64,000 nucleotides of DNA from a bacterium. Its GTDB lineage: Bacteria; Pseudomonadota; Gammaproteobacteria; Burkholderiales; Burkholderiaceae_C. This document shows, one piece after another, positions 1 to 9,210 of the stretch. A program made the translations under genes and the position numbers. The first letter of the stretch is position 1. Every line of letters begins with the position of its first letter. The stretch is taken from contig JAVBXK010000027.1 in assembly GCA_030824555.1 (NCBI GenBank), positions 1 to 64,000 of the forward strand, written 5' to 3'. The notes under the pieces are model-generated. The model was given only the letters and a program-made list of their open reading frames with translations, was not told the DNA's origin and searched no databases.

Positions 1-1
1 G

Positions 2-1123
2 TTCAACCCGGCTGCCGACCGCAGTGCCCCCCCGCGAGACAACCGGCCCCAACACCCTGCCAGACCGGGCGGTGGGTACCCGCAAAATGACCGTTCAGAC
101 CGCTTCGAACGCTCTGCTGGCTCAGATCGCTTTGAGCGTTCGACTGGCTCTGACCGTTTCGAGCGATCAGAGCGCCCTGCACCATCCCAGCGCGGTGGCG
201 CTTTTGCACAGCCCGATCGGGGCAGCGCGCCTTTTCGCCCTGCACGTGGCGAGGAAACCGGCCGCCCCCAGCAACCGGCCGTCCGCCCGTTCAACCCGCC
301 GGGCAAACCCCCAGCGGCCGTTCGCATCCGTGCCGAAGAAGCTGCCCAAGACGCACCAGACGGCACCCGACTGAACAAACGCATGGCCGAGTTGCGCATG
401 TGTTCGCGCCGCGAGGGCGACGCCTGGATCGAGCGCGGCTGGGTCACCGTGAACGGTGTGGTGGCCGAAATGGGCATGCTGGTGAAGGCCACTGATGTCA
501 TTGAGGTGTCCGAGCAGGCCAAGGGTGAGCAGCAGCAACAGGTCACCATCCTGCTGCACAAGCCCATGGGCTTTGTCAGCGGCCAGGCCGAAGACGGTCA
601 CCAACCCGCAGTCACGCTCATCAACCCACGCACGCACTGGCAAAGCGACACCAGCCGCACGCGTTTCAACTTCAGCCAGTTGCAGGGCCTGGCCCCGGCG
701 GGGCGACTCGACATCGACTCGGTGGGTTTGCTGGTGCTCACACAAGACGGCCGTGTGGCCCGCCAGCTCATTGGCGAAGACAGCGAGATGGAGAAGGAAT
801 ACCTGGTGCGTGTGGTGTACGACTCGCCCAATGGAGAGATTGCCACCGATGTACAGGCCGCCTACCCGGCCGAGCGGATGGCGTTGCTGCGCCACGGCCT
901 GAGCCTGGATGGCGAACCGCTCAAACCCGCGCAGGTGGAGTGGCAAAACCCCGAGCAACTGCGCTTCGTGCTGACACAAGGCAAAAAACGGCAGATCCGC
1001 CGCATGTGCGAGCAGGTGGGCCTGAAGGTGGTGGGCCTGAAGCGCATCCGCATGGGCCGCGTGGTGCTGGGCACCCTGCCTGTTGGCCAGTGGCGTTATT
1101 TGGGTGCGACCGAGCAGTTCTGA
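2..1123 (+). CDS. 23S rRNA pseudouridine synthase, RluB/RluF family, 5'-truncated by window edge
   Basis: The frame is open from the left edge, so the start lies outside the window. The visible product has a long Arg/Pro/Gly-rich leader (about 120 residues) and then an S4-like segment (LNKRMAELRMCSRRE). The synthase domain follows, with the catalytic-Asp motif GRLDIDSVG and the C-terminal GKKRQIRRMCE block. The RRMCE and EKEYLV blocks resemble RluF more than RluB, but the exact uridine modified cannot be read from sequence. The leader holds three near-identical SDRFERS units (about positions 89-172). An internal ATG at 383 would drop the leader and part of the S4 domain, so I reject it as the start. 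The 3' end overlaps the convergent hydrolase gene by 28 bp. Confidence 0.85.
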   Translation, partial: FNPAADRSAPPRDNRPQHPARPGGGYPQNDRSDRFERSAGSDRFERSTGSDRFERSERPAPSQRGGAFAQPDRGSAPFRPARGEETGRPQQPAVRPFNPPGKPPAAVRIRAEEAAQDAPDGTRLNKRMAELRMCSRREGDAWIERGWVTVNGVVAEMGMLVKATDVIEVSEQAKGEQQQQVTILLHKPMGFVSGQAEDGHQPAVTLINPRTHWQSDTSRTRFNFSQLQGLAPAGRLDIDSVGLLVLTQDGRVARQLIGEDSEMEKEYLVRVVYDSPNGEIATDVQAAYPAERMALLRHGLSLDGEPLKPAQVEWQNPEQLRFVLTQGKKRQIRRMCEQVGLKVVGLKRIRMGRVVLGTLPVGQWRYLGATEQF

Positions 1124-2409
1124 TCAGGCACCAGCCAGCGTTCCAGCTGGGCCGTGACCTTGGGACTGCTGAGCAGCTCAAGGTGGCCGGTGCGGTACAG
1201 CACGCATTGGTGGTCGGGCGGGAAGGCCAGCCGCCGCTTGGGGTCGTCATGCTTGCCCAGTGCGCTGTTCAGCGGCACCAAGCCGTCACCCGTCAGGCGC
1301 TCGGCCAGCAGGCTGCGTTGTGCTGCCAGCGTGGCGGCCACGGTGTAGCAGGCCACGCCGGTGGGCAAGGGCAGCGGCGTGCGGGTGTCGGTATGCCGGT
1401 GCAGCGCTTGCGACAGCTTGCGTGGGTGGCCACTGGCTTGCCAGTCGCGTGGCAACACGTGCCCGTGGCGCAAGTCGGTGATGCCGGCGCTGCGCAGCTG
1501 CCCCAGTTTGGCAAACGGTGCGGAAAAGGGCGTGGCGTTCAGCAGCGTGTCCACCCAGGCACCTGCACGCTCCAACGGGGAACCGTGGTGCGGTGTGCCC
1601 AGGCAGACCAGCTCCTTCAGGCTGGCGGGCCACGCGTGCCCGGCGGCCAGCCCAGCCGCATGGGCACTGCGCGCCACCAGCCCACCCATGCTGTGGGCGA
1701 CGATGGTCAGCCGCGTCAGCGGCACCGGCCAGGTTGCCACCAACCGCTCCAGCAGCATGGCCAGTTGTGCGCCGTTGTCTGACACGTGCAGGCCCGTGTT
1801 GTAGCGCAGGTTCAGGCGCAATGCGCCCAGTTTCTCGGCCAGTTGCGCGCCATGGTCCACGCCGTTGACTTGCCACTGCGTGTCAGTCATGCACAGGCCA
1901 TGAAGGGTCAGCAACACGTGGGCGGGGACTGGGTCACCCAGAGCCGTGGCTGATTCGGGTTGCCAGGCGCTGCCATGCAGGCGCAGCGACATGGTCAGGG
2001 CAAGGGGGTTGCCGCTCGCCGCCAGGTGGTCGCCCAAAACCCCATTCAGCACGGCCAGTGCCACGGTGCGTTCCTCGCTGTCTGCCGTGTGGCCGCCTGC
2101 TGCCTTCTGTAACAGCGGTGTCAGCCCCGCCAGCGCCTTCTCCAGGGCGGTGCCCACCAACCCCGTGATGCCCCGCACGCTGCTGTACACCAGCCCCGTG
2201 ATGCCGCCAGCACGTCCGGGCAACGCACCGCGTTTGCCACCCACGGTGCGCAACACCGATTGGTGCACACCCTCGGTCATGTTGACGATGCCCAGCGTGG
2301 CATGTGTGGCCAGTTGGGCCACCGCACTCAGGTCGCTGGGCTGGACGTGGCGCAACACAGAGCCGGTTGCGGGAGGCTTGGTGCCCTTGCGGGCCGGTGG
2401 GTGTGTCAT
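1096..2409 (-). CDS. alpha/beta hydrolase, lipase/esterase-like
   Basis: A 437-residue protein. The C-terminal half is an alpha/beta-hydrolase with the nucleophile elbow AHSMGG (Ser about 240), an upstream LTLHGLCM oxyanion-type motif and a CLGTPHHGSP block typical of PGAP1/triacylglycerol-lipase-like enzymes. A late GLVPLNSALG..DH region could supply the Asp, and FPPDHQC the His. The N-terminal half (about residues 20-130) is Gly/Ala/Leu-rich and looks like helices rather than a signal peptide. Substrate unknown. The ATG at 2409 is the only sensible start. The 3' end overlaps the convergent pseudouridine synthase gene. Confidence 0.8.
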   Translation of the reverse strand: MTHPPARKGTKPPATGSVLRHVQPSDLSAVAQLATHATLGIVNMTEGVHQSVLRTVGGKRGALPGRAGGITGLVYSSVRGITGLVGTALEKALAGLTPLLQKAAGGHTADSEERTVALAVLNGVLGDHLAASGNPLALTMSLRLHGSAWQPESATALGDPVPAHVLLTLHGLCMTDTQWQVNGVDHGAQLAEKLGALRLNLRYNTGLHVSDNGAQLAMLLERLVATWPVPLTRLTIVAHSMGGLVARSAHAAGLAAGHAWPASLKELVCLGTPHHGSPLERAGAWVDTLLNATPFSAPFAKLGQLRSAGITDLRHGHVLPRDWQASGHPRKLSQALHRHTDTRTPLPLPTGVACYTVAATLAAQRSLLAERLTGDGLVPLNSALGKHDDPKRRLAFPPDHQCVLYRTGHLELLSSPKVTAQLERWLVPDQNCSVAPK

Positions 2410-2507
2410 GTGGGTTGCCGCGTGGGCGTTTGGGCAGGCGGGAGGGCCACACCCAGCTTACCCGCCGCCGTGCACGCGGTGCAAGGGGAAACCCCCAATT
2501 AGGGTGT

Positions 2508-2535
2508 CTTGAAAAATCCCCGGCAGTCTCCATGT
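2508..2535 (+). promoter_or_regulatory. sigma-32 (RpoH) heat-shock promoter of htpG
   Basis: CTTGAAA (2508-2514), a 13-nt spacer, then CTCCATGT (2528-2535). This matches the sigma-32 consensus CTTGAAA / CCCCATnT with one mismatch in the -10 and a permitted spacing. It lies 82 bp before the htpG ATG. Such promoters are the established way htpG is heat-induced in proteobacteria. Confidence 0.8.
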
Positions 2536-2616
2536 AAACCCGTTGCGGGGGGCGTCAGCATCTGATGGGTGTTTGGCGACCCGGGTCATTTTTCACCTTT
2601 ACTTTTTTGATTCACC

Positions 2617-4563
2617 ATGAGCAAGCAAACCCTGTCATTCCAGGCCGAAGTCGCCCAACTGCTGCACCTCGTCACGCACTCGTTGTACTCAAACAAGGAA
2701 ATTTTCCTGCGCGAGCTGGTGTCCAACGCGTCCGATGCCTGCGACAAACTGCGTTTCGAAGGTCTGAACAATGCTGCCTTGTTTGAAGACGCGCCCAACC
2801 TCGACGTGCGCCTGTCGTTCGACAAGGATGCCAAAACCCTCACCATCACCGACAACGGCATTGGTCTGAGCGCGCAGGAAGCCATCGACAACCTCGGCAC
2901 CATTGCCAAGAGTGGTACCAAAGAATTCATGAGCCGCATGAGCGGTGACCAGAAAAAAGACGCCCAGCTCATCGGCCAGTTCGGCGTGGGCTTCTATTCC
3001 GGCTTCATCGTGGCCGACAAAATCACCGTCGAAAGCCGCCGCGCCGGTTTGCCCGCGGCCGAAGGCGTGCGCTGGGTCAGCGGTGGCACTGGCGATTTCG
3101 AGGTGGAGGCCATTGACCGCGCCGCACGCGGCACCAGCGTCACGTTGCACCTGCGCGACGACGCGTCTGAGTACCTCAGCCACTGGAAGCTGAAAACCAT
3201 CGTCAGCAAATACTCCGACCACATCAGCCTGCCCGTGCTGATGCAAAAAGAAGAGTGGGACGCTGAAAAGAGCGAATACGTCAAAAAGGACGAGTGGGAA
3301 GCGGTCAACTCCGCCAGTGCCTTGTGGACGCGCAGCAAAAAAGACATCAGCGAAGAGCAGTACACCGACTTCTACAAAAACATCAGCTACGACCAGGCTG
3401 CCCCCCTGGCCTGGAGCCACAACCGCGTGGAAGGCAGCACCGAGTACACGCAGCTGCTGTACATCCCCAGCAAAGCCCCGCAAGACCTGTGGAACCGCGA
3501 CAAAAAGGCGGGTATCAAGCTGTATGTGAAGCGCGTGTTCATCATGGACGATGCCGAGGCGCTCATGCCCTCGTACCTGCGCTGGGTGAAGGGTGTGGTC
3601 GATTCAGCCGACTTGCCCCTGAACGTCAGCCGCGAGTTGCTGCAGGAAAGCCGCGACGTGAAGGCCATCCGCGAAGGCAACACCCGCCGCATCTTGGGCA
3701 TGTTGGAAGACATGGCCAGGAAAGACAAGCTGCCCACAGCCGAAGGCGCGGACGGTGTAACCGACGTGTTGAGTGCCGAGGAAAAGGAAGCTGCCGAGAA
3801 GGAAGCCGGCAAGTACACCGCGTTCTACGCCGAATTCGGCAGCGTGCTGAAGGAAGGCCTGGGCGAAGACTTTGCCAACAAAGACAAGATTGCCAAGCTG
3901 CTGCGCTTCGCCTCCAGCACCACCGACGGCGTGAGCACCGGCTTTGCCGACTACAAAGCCCGCATGAAAGAAGGCCAAGAGGCCATTTACTACATCACTG
4001 CCGACACGGTGGCCGGTGCCAAAAACAGCCCGCAGCTGGAAGTGTTCAAGAAAAAGGGCATTGAAGTCCTGCTGATGACTGACCGGGTGGACGAGTGGGC
4101 GCTGTCCTTCGTGCACGAGTTCGAAGGCACCCCGCTGCAAAGCGTGGCCAAAGGTGCGGTGGACTTGGGCAAGCTGCAGGACGAAGACGAAAAGAAAGCT
4201 GCTGAAGCTGCAGCCGAAAGTTTCAAGCCCGTGCTCGACAAGCTGAAAGAAGCGCTGAAAGACAAGGCCAAAGACGTGCGTGTGACCACCCGCCTGGTGG
4301 ACTCACCCGCCTGCCTGGTGGTGGAAGACGGCGACGTGTCCAACCAGCTGGCCCGCATGCTCAAAGCCGCAGGCCAGAAAGCGCCCGACAGCAAACCTAT
4401 TCTGGAAGTGAACGCCGAACATGCGCTGGTGAAAAAGCTGGAAACCAGCGCGCACTTCGACGACCTGGCCCACATCGTGTTCGACCAGGCCCTGCTGGCC
4501 GAAGGCGGTTTGCCTGAAGACCCGGCTGCGTATGTGAAGCGGGTGAACGCACTGCTGGTCTGA
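2617..4563 (+). CDS. htpG: molecular chaperone HtpG (Hsp90)
   Basis: A 648-residue bacterial Hsp90. The GHKL ATPase domain is at the N-terminus: [14 protein letters not shown] carries the Mg/ATP-binding Asn, DNGIGL is the next nucleotide block, [11 protein letters not shown] the lid and [11 protein letters not shown] the Gly-rich loop. The middle domain contains [10 protein letters not shown] and [13 protein letters not shown], whose Arg contacts the ATP phosphate. The C-terminal dimerisation domain ends in ALLV. Full family length. The start at 2617 gives the family N-terminus ([12 protein letters not shown]). It is a cytosolic, ATP-dependent folding and quality-control chaperone, transcribed alone between a sigma-32 promoter and an intrinsic terminator. 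Confidence 0.98.
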   Translation: MSKQTLSFQAEVAQLLHLVTHSLYSNKEIFLRELVSNASDACDKLRFEGLNNAALFEDAPNLDVRLSFDKDAKTLTITDNGIGLSAQEAIDNLGTIAKSGTKEFMSRMSGDQKKDAQLIGQFGVGFYSGFIVADKITVESRRAGLPAAEGVRWVSGGTGDFEVEAIDRAARGTSVTLHLRDDASEYLSHWKLKTIVSKYSDHISLPVLMQKEEWDAEKSEYVKKDEWEAVNSASALWTRSKKDISEEQYTDFYKNISYDQAAPLAWSHNRVEGSTEYTQLLYIPSKAPQDLWNRDKKAGIKLYVKRVFIMDDAEALMPSYLRWVKGVVDSADLPLNVSRELLQESRDVKAIREGNTRRILGMLEDMARKDKLPTAEGADGVTDVLSAEEKEAAEKEAGKYTAFYAEFGSVLKEGLGEDFANKDKIAKLLRFASSTTDGVSTGFADYKARMKEGQEAIYYITADTVAGAKNSPQLEVFKKKGIEVLLMTDRVDEWALSFVHEFEGTPLQSVAKGAVDLGKLQDEDEKKAAEAAAESFKPVLDKLKEALKDKAKDVRVTTRLVDSPACLVVEDGDVSNQLARMLKAAGQKAPDSKPILEVNAEHALVKKLETSAHFDDLAHIVFDQALLAEGGLPEDPAAYVKRVNALLV

Positions 4564-4575
4564 TAAATTATCAAT

Positions 4576-4619
4576 AAAAATGGCCTCTGGCGCTTTTATA
4601 TAAAGCGCAAGCAGCTACC
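4576..4619 (-). repeat. dispersed ~44-bp repeat, copy A
   Basis: Read on the minus strand: TAGC, 18 nt, AAGCG, then CCAGAGGCCATTTTT. Its core also forms a short inverted repeat (GCGCTT...AAGCGC). It lies directly after the htpG stop and before its terminator. One of ten copies in this window. Confidence 0.75.
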
Positions 4620-4629
4620 AAAAGCGTAA

Positions 4630-4665
4630 CGCCCTTGTGCCCGCCGGTACAAGGGCGTTTTGTTT
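4630..4665 (+). terminator. intrinsic terminator of htpG
   Basis: A perfect 9-bp stem (CGCCCTTGT / ACAAGGGCG) with a 10-nt loop, followed by TTTTGTTT. It sits 67 bp after the htpG stop. Confidence 0.85.
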
Positions 4666-4819
4666 GAGTGGGCCGGGCCACGGGGCTGTTGCAGCGGGCG
4701 TGCACATCCCGCTGGGTGTTCGCCCTCTCGCCCAGCCGCCGGGGCCTGTGTAGACTGACGGGCCTCCCACGCCTGTGTGCGGGCCTGCGCACCACCCCTG
4801 CTCTTTGCCTCATTTGCCT

Positions 4820-5002
4820 ATGAACCCCACTGCTGCGCCGGTAGCTTCCACGGCCGCCCCCGATCCCGCCGGGCATAGGCGGTCTGTGTTGGCCCGTCCG
4901 GGTTTCTGGGTGCTGATGTGGGGTGGTTACAGCCTGCTGGCGCTGGGTTACCTGGGCTACCAGGGGGCCTGGCTGGGTGCCGTGTGCGGGGTGGCACCGT
5001 GA
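4820..5002 (+). CDS. small membrane protein, function unknown, coupled to downstream diguanylate cyclase
   Basis: A 60-residue ORF. The first 25 residues are Ala/Pro-rich and polar with a basic stretch (HRRSVLARP); the rest is one hydrophobic segment (FWVLMWGGYSLLALGYLGYQ and on). Its stop TGA (5000-5002) overlaps the GTG start (4999-5001) of the next gene as GTGA. Codon third positions are strongly G/C in this frame, while the competing frame from 4918 gives a Gly/Pro-rich non-protein-like stretch. This favours a real gene and sets the cyclase start at 4999. I see no clear ribosome binding site before 4820 and recognise no family. Confidence 0.5.
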   Translation: MNPTAAPVASTAAPDPAGHRRSVLARPGFWVLMWGGYSLLALGYLGYQGAWLGAVCGVAP

Positions 5003-6561
5003 TCCGGTCTTGGTTGGCGGCCGAATCCGCCTGCGACCCGCTGTTGCGGCCTTACCGTGTGCGGGCCGACCGCATCATGGTGGGCATGAACGTGTTTCTG
5101 CTGGCGGTGTGCCTGGCCATTGCGCCGCTGCGCAACACCTGGGGGGCCGTGCTGGCTGTGGGGGTGCCCACGCTGCTGATGTCGCGGTGGCTGTTGCGTG
5201 CCCACGCCGGTGCTCTGGTTACCCGGCTGTTCATGGCCAGTGCGTTCATGGTGTTCACGGGGCTCATCATCCACCAGACGGGCGGTGACATCGAGGCGCA
5301 CTTTTCCGCGTTCGGGCTGATCGGTGTGCTGCTGTACTACCGAGATTGGCGCACCATCGTCGTGGCCACGCTGGTGATCTATTTGCATCATCTGGTGCTG
5401 GGTTATGCCCAGACCCTGGGTGCGCCGGTGTATGTGTTTGACACCAGCAACTTCTGGACCTTGTTCGGCCTGCACGTGGCGTACTTTTTGCCGTTCGTCG
5501 GCATGATGGCCTACCTCTCTGTCTGGCTGCGCCGTGACGGCTACGAAAGCCAGCACGTCATTGCGCTGGCCCAGCGCATCGTGCAGGGCAACCTGCTGGA
5601 AGACGACGCCCCGCTGGACAACGAGGCCAACATGCCCCTGGTGCGGGCCGTGCGCATGATGAAAAGCCGCTTGCTCGACCTGTTGCGGGTCATGCCCGTG
5701 GCGGCGGCCGTCATCCGCATCGACACCGAGAGCATCGTCAGCGTGAACGAGGCATGGGTGCGCACCATCGGCCCGCTGGACGACCTGCACACCCGGTTTG
5801 GCCAGTCGCCCATCTGGGCCGACACCGACACCTGGACCTCGCTCATGGCCCGCATGCGCGAAGCCTCGGGCAAGCTGCTGGACAAGGTGGAGGTGCTGCT
5901 GAAAAAGGCCGATGGCACGCCCTTTCTGTGCGAGCTGTCGCTCATCCTCCACGAGGATGTGGACCCGGTGATGGCCATCCTGACCATCGAAGACATCTCG
6001 CTGCGCCGCAAGACCGAGCTGACCATGCAGCGCCTGGCTTACCGCGACATGCTGACCGACCTGCCCAACCGCGTCAGCCTGCAGGCCGACCTGGACCGTG
6101 CCCTGGCCGATTGGCGGGAGCGGCAGATGCCGTTTGCCTTGGTCATGATGGACCTCGACGGCTTCAAGCCGGTGAATGACACCCACGGCCACGATGCGGG
6201 GGACGAGGTGCTGAAGGTGGTGGGTGCGCGTTTGCAGCGCCTGAACCGGCCCCACGACCTGGCGGCCCGCCTGGGTGGCGACGAATTTGTCATCGTGTTG
6301 CACGACTGCCTCGGCGCGGCGGTGGCAGCCGAGGTGGCTCAGCGTTTCCTGGATGCGTTGAGCCGCCCCATCCACATCGAATCGACGGGCTTGCGCGTGG
6401 TGATCGGGGCCAGCGCGGGCGTGGCCCACGTGGCGGACGAGCCCCGACCCAGCAGCGACACCCTGCTGAAGAATGCCGACAGCGCGCTGTACCAGGCCAA
6501 GGCCCAAGGCAAAAACCGGGTGCAGGTGTTTGCCGCACCCGCCATCAGTCAAGCCGATTGA
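4999..6561 (+). CDS. membrane-bound PAS-GGDEF diguanylate cyclase
   Basis: About 520 residues from GTG 4999. The N-terminal multi-TM sensor (about residues 25-190) contains HQTGGDIEAHF followed by a YRDW block, an arrangement seen in integral sensor domains of cyclases and chemoreceptors. A PAS-like domain (about 230-340) precedes the GGDEF domain (about 350-515). The active site is GGDEF at about 426-430. RPHD five residues upstream is the RxxD inhibitory I-site, so the enzyme should make c-di-GMP and be product-inhibited. An alternative ATG at 4918 would overlap the small upstream ORF in a poorly coding frame. The ligand sensed is unknown. Confidence 0.9.
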   Translation: MIRSWLAAESACDPLLRPYRVRADRIMVGMNVFLLAVCLAIAPLRNTWGAVLAVGVPTLLMSRWLLRAHAGALVTRLFMASAFMVFTGLIIHQTGGDIEAHFSAFGLIGVLLYYRDWRTIVVATLVIYLHHLVLGYAQTLGAPVYVFDTSNFWTLFGLHVAYFLPFVGMMAYLSVWLRRDGYESQHVIALAQRIVQGNLLEDDAPLDNEANMPLVRAVRMMKSRLLDLLRVMPVAAAVIRIDTESIVSVNEAWVRTIGPLDDLHTRFGQSPIWADTDTWTSLMARMREASGKLLDKVEVLLKKADGTPFLCELSLILHEDVDPVMAILTIEDISLRRKTELTMQRLAYRDMLTDLPNRVSLQADLDRALADWRERQMPFALVMMDLDGFKPVNDTHGHDAGDEVLKVVGARLQRLNRPHDLAARLGGDEFVIVLHDCLGAAVAAEVAQRFLDALSRPIHIESTGLRVVIGASAGVAHVADEPRPSSDTLLKNADSALYQAKAQGKNRVQVFAAPAISQAD

Positions 6562-6639
6562 ACTTGAGGTCAGCGCCGAGCGCTGACAGGCGTTGCGTGC
6601 GCATTAAGATGGGCTCATGTTTCACCGAGCGCCGCTGTT

Positions 6640-7806
6640 GTGAACGCATTGCTGGATGCACGCACCGCCATCGTCATGGCCAGCCTGCTGGGTGGCCTGA
6701 TGGGGTTGGTGCTGGCGTTGCTGCAGCGCTCCACACCTTCGCCTGTGCCGGGGCTGAAGCTGTGGGCACAGGCCACCGGGGTGGTGTTTGTCACGGCATT
6801 GTTGTTCGGGGCGCGTGACGTGCTGCCCGACGTGGTCAGCATCACGCTGGCCAACGGGCTGCTGCTGTGGTCTTACTTGCTCTATCTCTGGGGCACGCAC
6901 AGTTACTTTGGCGTGCCCATGCGCTGGCGTGGGTGGTGGGTGCTGTGGGGCACCACCATGGCCGTGCTGGCGTGGTTCGCCCATGTGGTCCCCAGCTTCG
7001 GGGGGCGCAGTTTCGCCATGCTGGCGGCCATGGCGTTCATCATGGGGTACCACGCCTGGTTCCTGTTTCGGCACATGCGGGCAGGGGGGGCTCACGCAAC
7101 TTTCGGAGGGCGGTTCACCGCCTGCTGGCTGGCGGCCATTGCGGGCGTGTTCGCATTGCGGTGGGCTCACCTGGTGCTTCTGCCCCAGGATGGCAGCCAC
7201 CTGTTTGCGCCCAACTGGGTGCAGTCGGCCTATGCGGTGTCGTATTCGTTGGTGTTGCTGATGATCACGGTGGGGTTTGCTTTGATGGCATCCGAGCGCG
7301 TGCGGGAAACGTTTGAACATCAGGCCACGCACGACACGCTGACCGGTGTGCTCAACCGCAGGGCGCTGCTTGACGCCTTGGCACAGGAGTTGGCCCGAAG
7401 CCAACGCTACCAGCACCCGTTTGCTGTGCTCATGCTGGATCTGGATCACTTCAAGGCGGTCAACGACCGGCACGGGCACCAGGTGGGCGATCTGGTGTTG
7501 CAGCAGTTTGCCAGGCGAGTGGCCGCCACACTCAGGCCGAACGATGTGCTGGGGCGTTTTGGCGGCGAGGAGTTTGTGGTCATACTGCCCGAAACCGACA
7601 GCGCGTCTGCCTTGGCCACCGCTGAACGCGTGCTGCAAGCCGTGCGCCCGCCACCACCTGGGTTGCCTGCCGTGACCACCAGCATCGGGCTCACATACTG
7701 GCAAGCCCATGACCGATCGGTGGATGCGCTCATCGAACGGTCGGACCGCGCGCTGTATGTGGCCAAGTCTCGGGGGCGCGACCGCATCGAGGTGGTCACC
7801 GATTGA
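6640..7806 (+). CDS. membrane-bound GGDEF diguanylate cyclase
   Basis: 388 residues from a GTG start (next ATG far inside the membrane domain). About seven hydrophobic segments (residues 8-215) form the sensor, with no recognised named sensor family. A GGDEF domain follows, starting at HDTLTGVLNRRALL. The active site is GGEEF (about 308-312), with RPND upstream as the I-site, so catalysis and product inhibition look intact. It lies 78 bp after the previous cyclase in the same orientation. It could be a duplicate function, but the membrane domains are unrelated in sequence. Confidence 0.88.
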   Translation: MNALLDARTAIVMASLLGGLMGLVLALLQRSTPSPVPGLKLWAQATGVVFVTALLFGARDVLPDVVSITLANGLLLWSYLLYLWGTHSYFGVPMRWRGWWVLWGTTMAVLAWFAHVVPSFGGRSFAMLAAMAFIMGYHAWFLFRHMRAGGAHATFGGRFTACWLAAIAGVFALRWAHLVLLPQDGSHLFAPNWVQSAYAVSYSLVLLMITVGFALMASERVRETFEHQATHDTLTGVLNRRALLDALAQELARSQRYQHPFAVLMLDLDHFKAVNDRHGHQVGDLVLQQFARRVAATLRPNDVLGRFGGEEFVVILPETDSASALATAERVLQAVRPPPPGLPAVTTSIGLTYWQAHDRSVDALIERSDRALYVAKSRGRDRIEVVTD

Positions 7807-7853
7807 CCGCGTGGTCTGTTTGAGTCTGCACTGATTTTTCCTGGGAAGAAACC

Positions 7854-8621
7854 ATGCACCACATCAACATGCCGTACCTGGCGTCCTTTTGGTCGGCGGA
7901 CATGCTGCAAGTCAACTTGCTGGTGTTCGTGAACTTGCTGGGGGCCCTGCTGCTGGGTCTGCTGGTGGGGTACGAGCGCTCGTACCACGGGCGGGCGGCG
8001 GGCATGCGCACCTATGGCATCGTTTGCATGGCGTCGGCCGCACTGACGGTGTTTGCCGGTTTCCCGGCCAGCTGGTGGGGTGGCCATGCAGCACCCGTGG
8101 CAGGGGCCTTGATGGGCGGTGCCGACCCCACGCGTGTGGTGCAGGGCATCGTCACAGGGGTGGGTTTTCTGGGGGCAGGCGTCATCATGAAAGAGGGCCT
8201 GAACATCAGTGGCCTGACCACGGCGGCATCCATCTGGGCGTCATCAGCCATCGGGGTGCTGGTAGGGGTGGGGTTTTATGGCGCGGCCATTTTGTTGTCG
8301 GTGCTGTCAGCGTCACTGATGATGTGGGCCCCGAAACTTGAAATGCGCTTGCCGTCGCGCCGTGCCATGGGTGTGGTACTGAGCTTCGAGCCTGGGCACG
8401 ATCCCGATGAAAAGCGGCTGAAGCAAACCATTGTCGAATGGGGTTTCACGGTGGCCGAAGGCTCGCTCAACATTTCCAGCAAACAGCACCAGGTGTCGTG
8501 GCAGTTTGTGATGGTGGCGCTGCGCACCCACCCCGATCCCAGCTCGCTGTTCGAGCTGTCGCGCGGGCTGCGCAAGATAGAGGGTGTGGACAGCGTTCAG
8601 ATCAGCCATGCCCGCAATTGA
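7854..8621 (+). CDS. MgtC/SapB family membrane protein
   Basis: 255 residues. The N-terminal MgtC domain (about residues 20-150) has the signatures GLLVGYERSYHGRAAGMRTY and VVQGIVTGVGFLGAGVIM, plus GLTTAASIWASSAIG, with four to five TM segments. A soluble C-terminal part (about 160-255) resembles the ACT-like tail of MgtC-related proteins. MgtC proteins affect Mg2+ homeostasis and F-ATPase activity in some pathogens; the role in free-living bacteria is less clear. No Mg2+ leader element is evident upstream. Confidence 0.88.
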   Translation: MHHINMPYLASFWSADMLQVNLLVFVNLLGALLLGLLVGYERSYHGRAAGMRTYGIVCMASAALTVFAGFPASWWGGHAAPVAGALMGGADPTRVVQGIVTGVGFLGAGVIMKEGLNISGLTTAASIWASSAIGVLVGVGFYGAAILLSVLSASLMMWAPKLEMRLPSRRAMGVVLSFEPGHDPDEKRLKQTIVEWGFTVAEGSLNISSKQHQVSWQFVMVALRTHPDPSSLFELSRGLRKIEGVDSVQISHARN

Positions 8622-8641
8622 GCCTGTGGCTGATGGCGCTG

Positions 8642-9115
8642 TCAGCCTGCCAATTTGCGCCAGTAACGCACCAGCGCGTTGGGGTGGTGTAGGGTGTACG
8701 ACTTCAGTACGTTTTGGGGCACGTGCCACACCGCGCGGGTGCCCTCCAGAAAGACGGCTGTGTCTCCCGGTCGAAGGGAGAACTGCTGGCCTTGGTAGTT
8801 CACGTCCACCTGGCCTTGCAGCACGTAAACGGTTTCGTCGCTGCCAAAATGCCATTCGAACGTGCTGGGCCCGTCCGCTGCCCAGATGCCGCTGCTGGTT
8901 TTGCCATCTGCTGACGTGGCATAGGGTGTGCCCCTGAAGTTGGGCGTGCCCAGTGTGATGACGGCTGGTGCGTTGGCAACGGGTTGCAATGGCAATGGCG
9001 AGGCCGCGACCGAATGCTGGGGTACCTGCTGCAAGTGGCTGACGGCGGTCAGCCCATAGATGGCTGCCAGGGACACAGCCGCGCCGGCGGCAAAGGTGAG
9101 GATGGGGTGTGACAT
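8642..9115 (-). CDS. membrane-anchored cupin-domain protein
   Basis: 157 residues. After a short start (MSHPILTF) comes one TM segment (about 5-25), then a periplasmic linker and a single cupin barrel (about 60-150). The cupin motif runs through GSDETVYVLQGQVDV and FSLRPGDTAVFLEGTRAVWHV, closest to the cupin_3 (DUF861) type. A longer reading frame extends to 9247, but it overlaps the upstream regulator gene and its extra residues are not cupin-like, so ATG 9115 is preferred. Substrate and metal unknown. Same strand as the XRE regulator, 95 bp downstream. Confidence 0.75.
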   Translation of the reverse strand: MSHPILTFAAGAAVSLAAIYGLTAVSHLQQVPQHSVAASPLPLQPVANAPAVITLGTPNFRGTPYATSADGKTSSGIWAADGPSTFEWHFGSDETVYVLQGQVDVNYQGQQFSLRPGDTAVFLEGTRAVWHVPQNVLKSYTLHHPNALVRYWRKLAG

Positions 9116-9210
9116 GGCGGAAATTTTAGGCGGCATTGGTGGATGGCGTGCAAACGCTCTGCGCCATTGAGCGTTGAGCTTCCAAACGCTTATGTGACGT
9201 GAGTCCGCTG

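Noticed and set aside
4957-6552. A 531-codon open frame antisense to the first diguanylate cyclase
   Set aside because: High-GC coding DNA often leaves the opposite strand open. The product is His/Gln/Gly-rich without motifs, and the sense strand has clear GGDEF and PAS domains.
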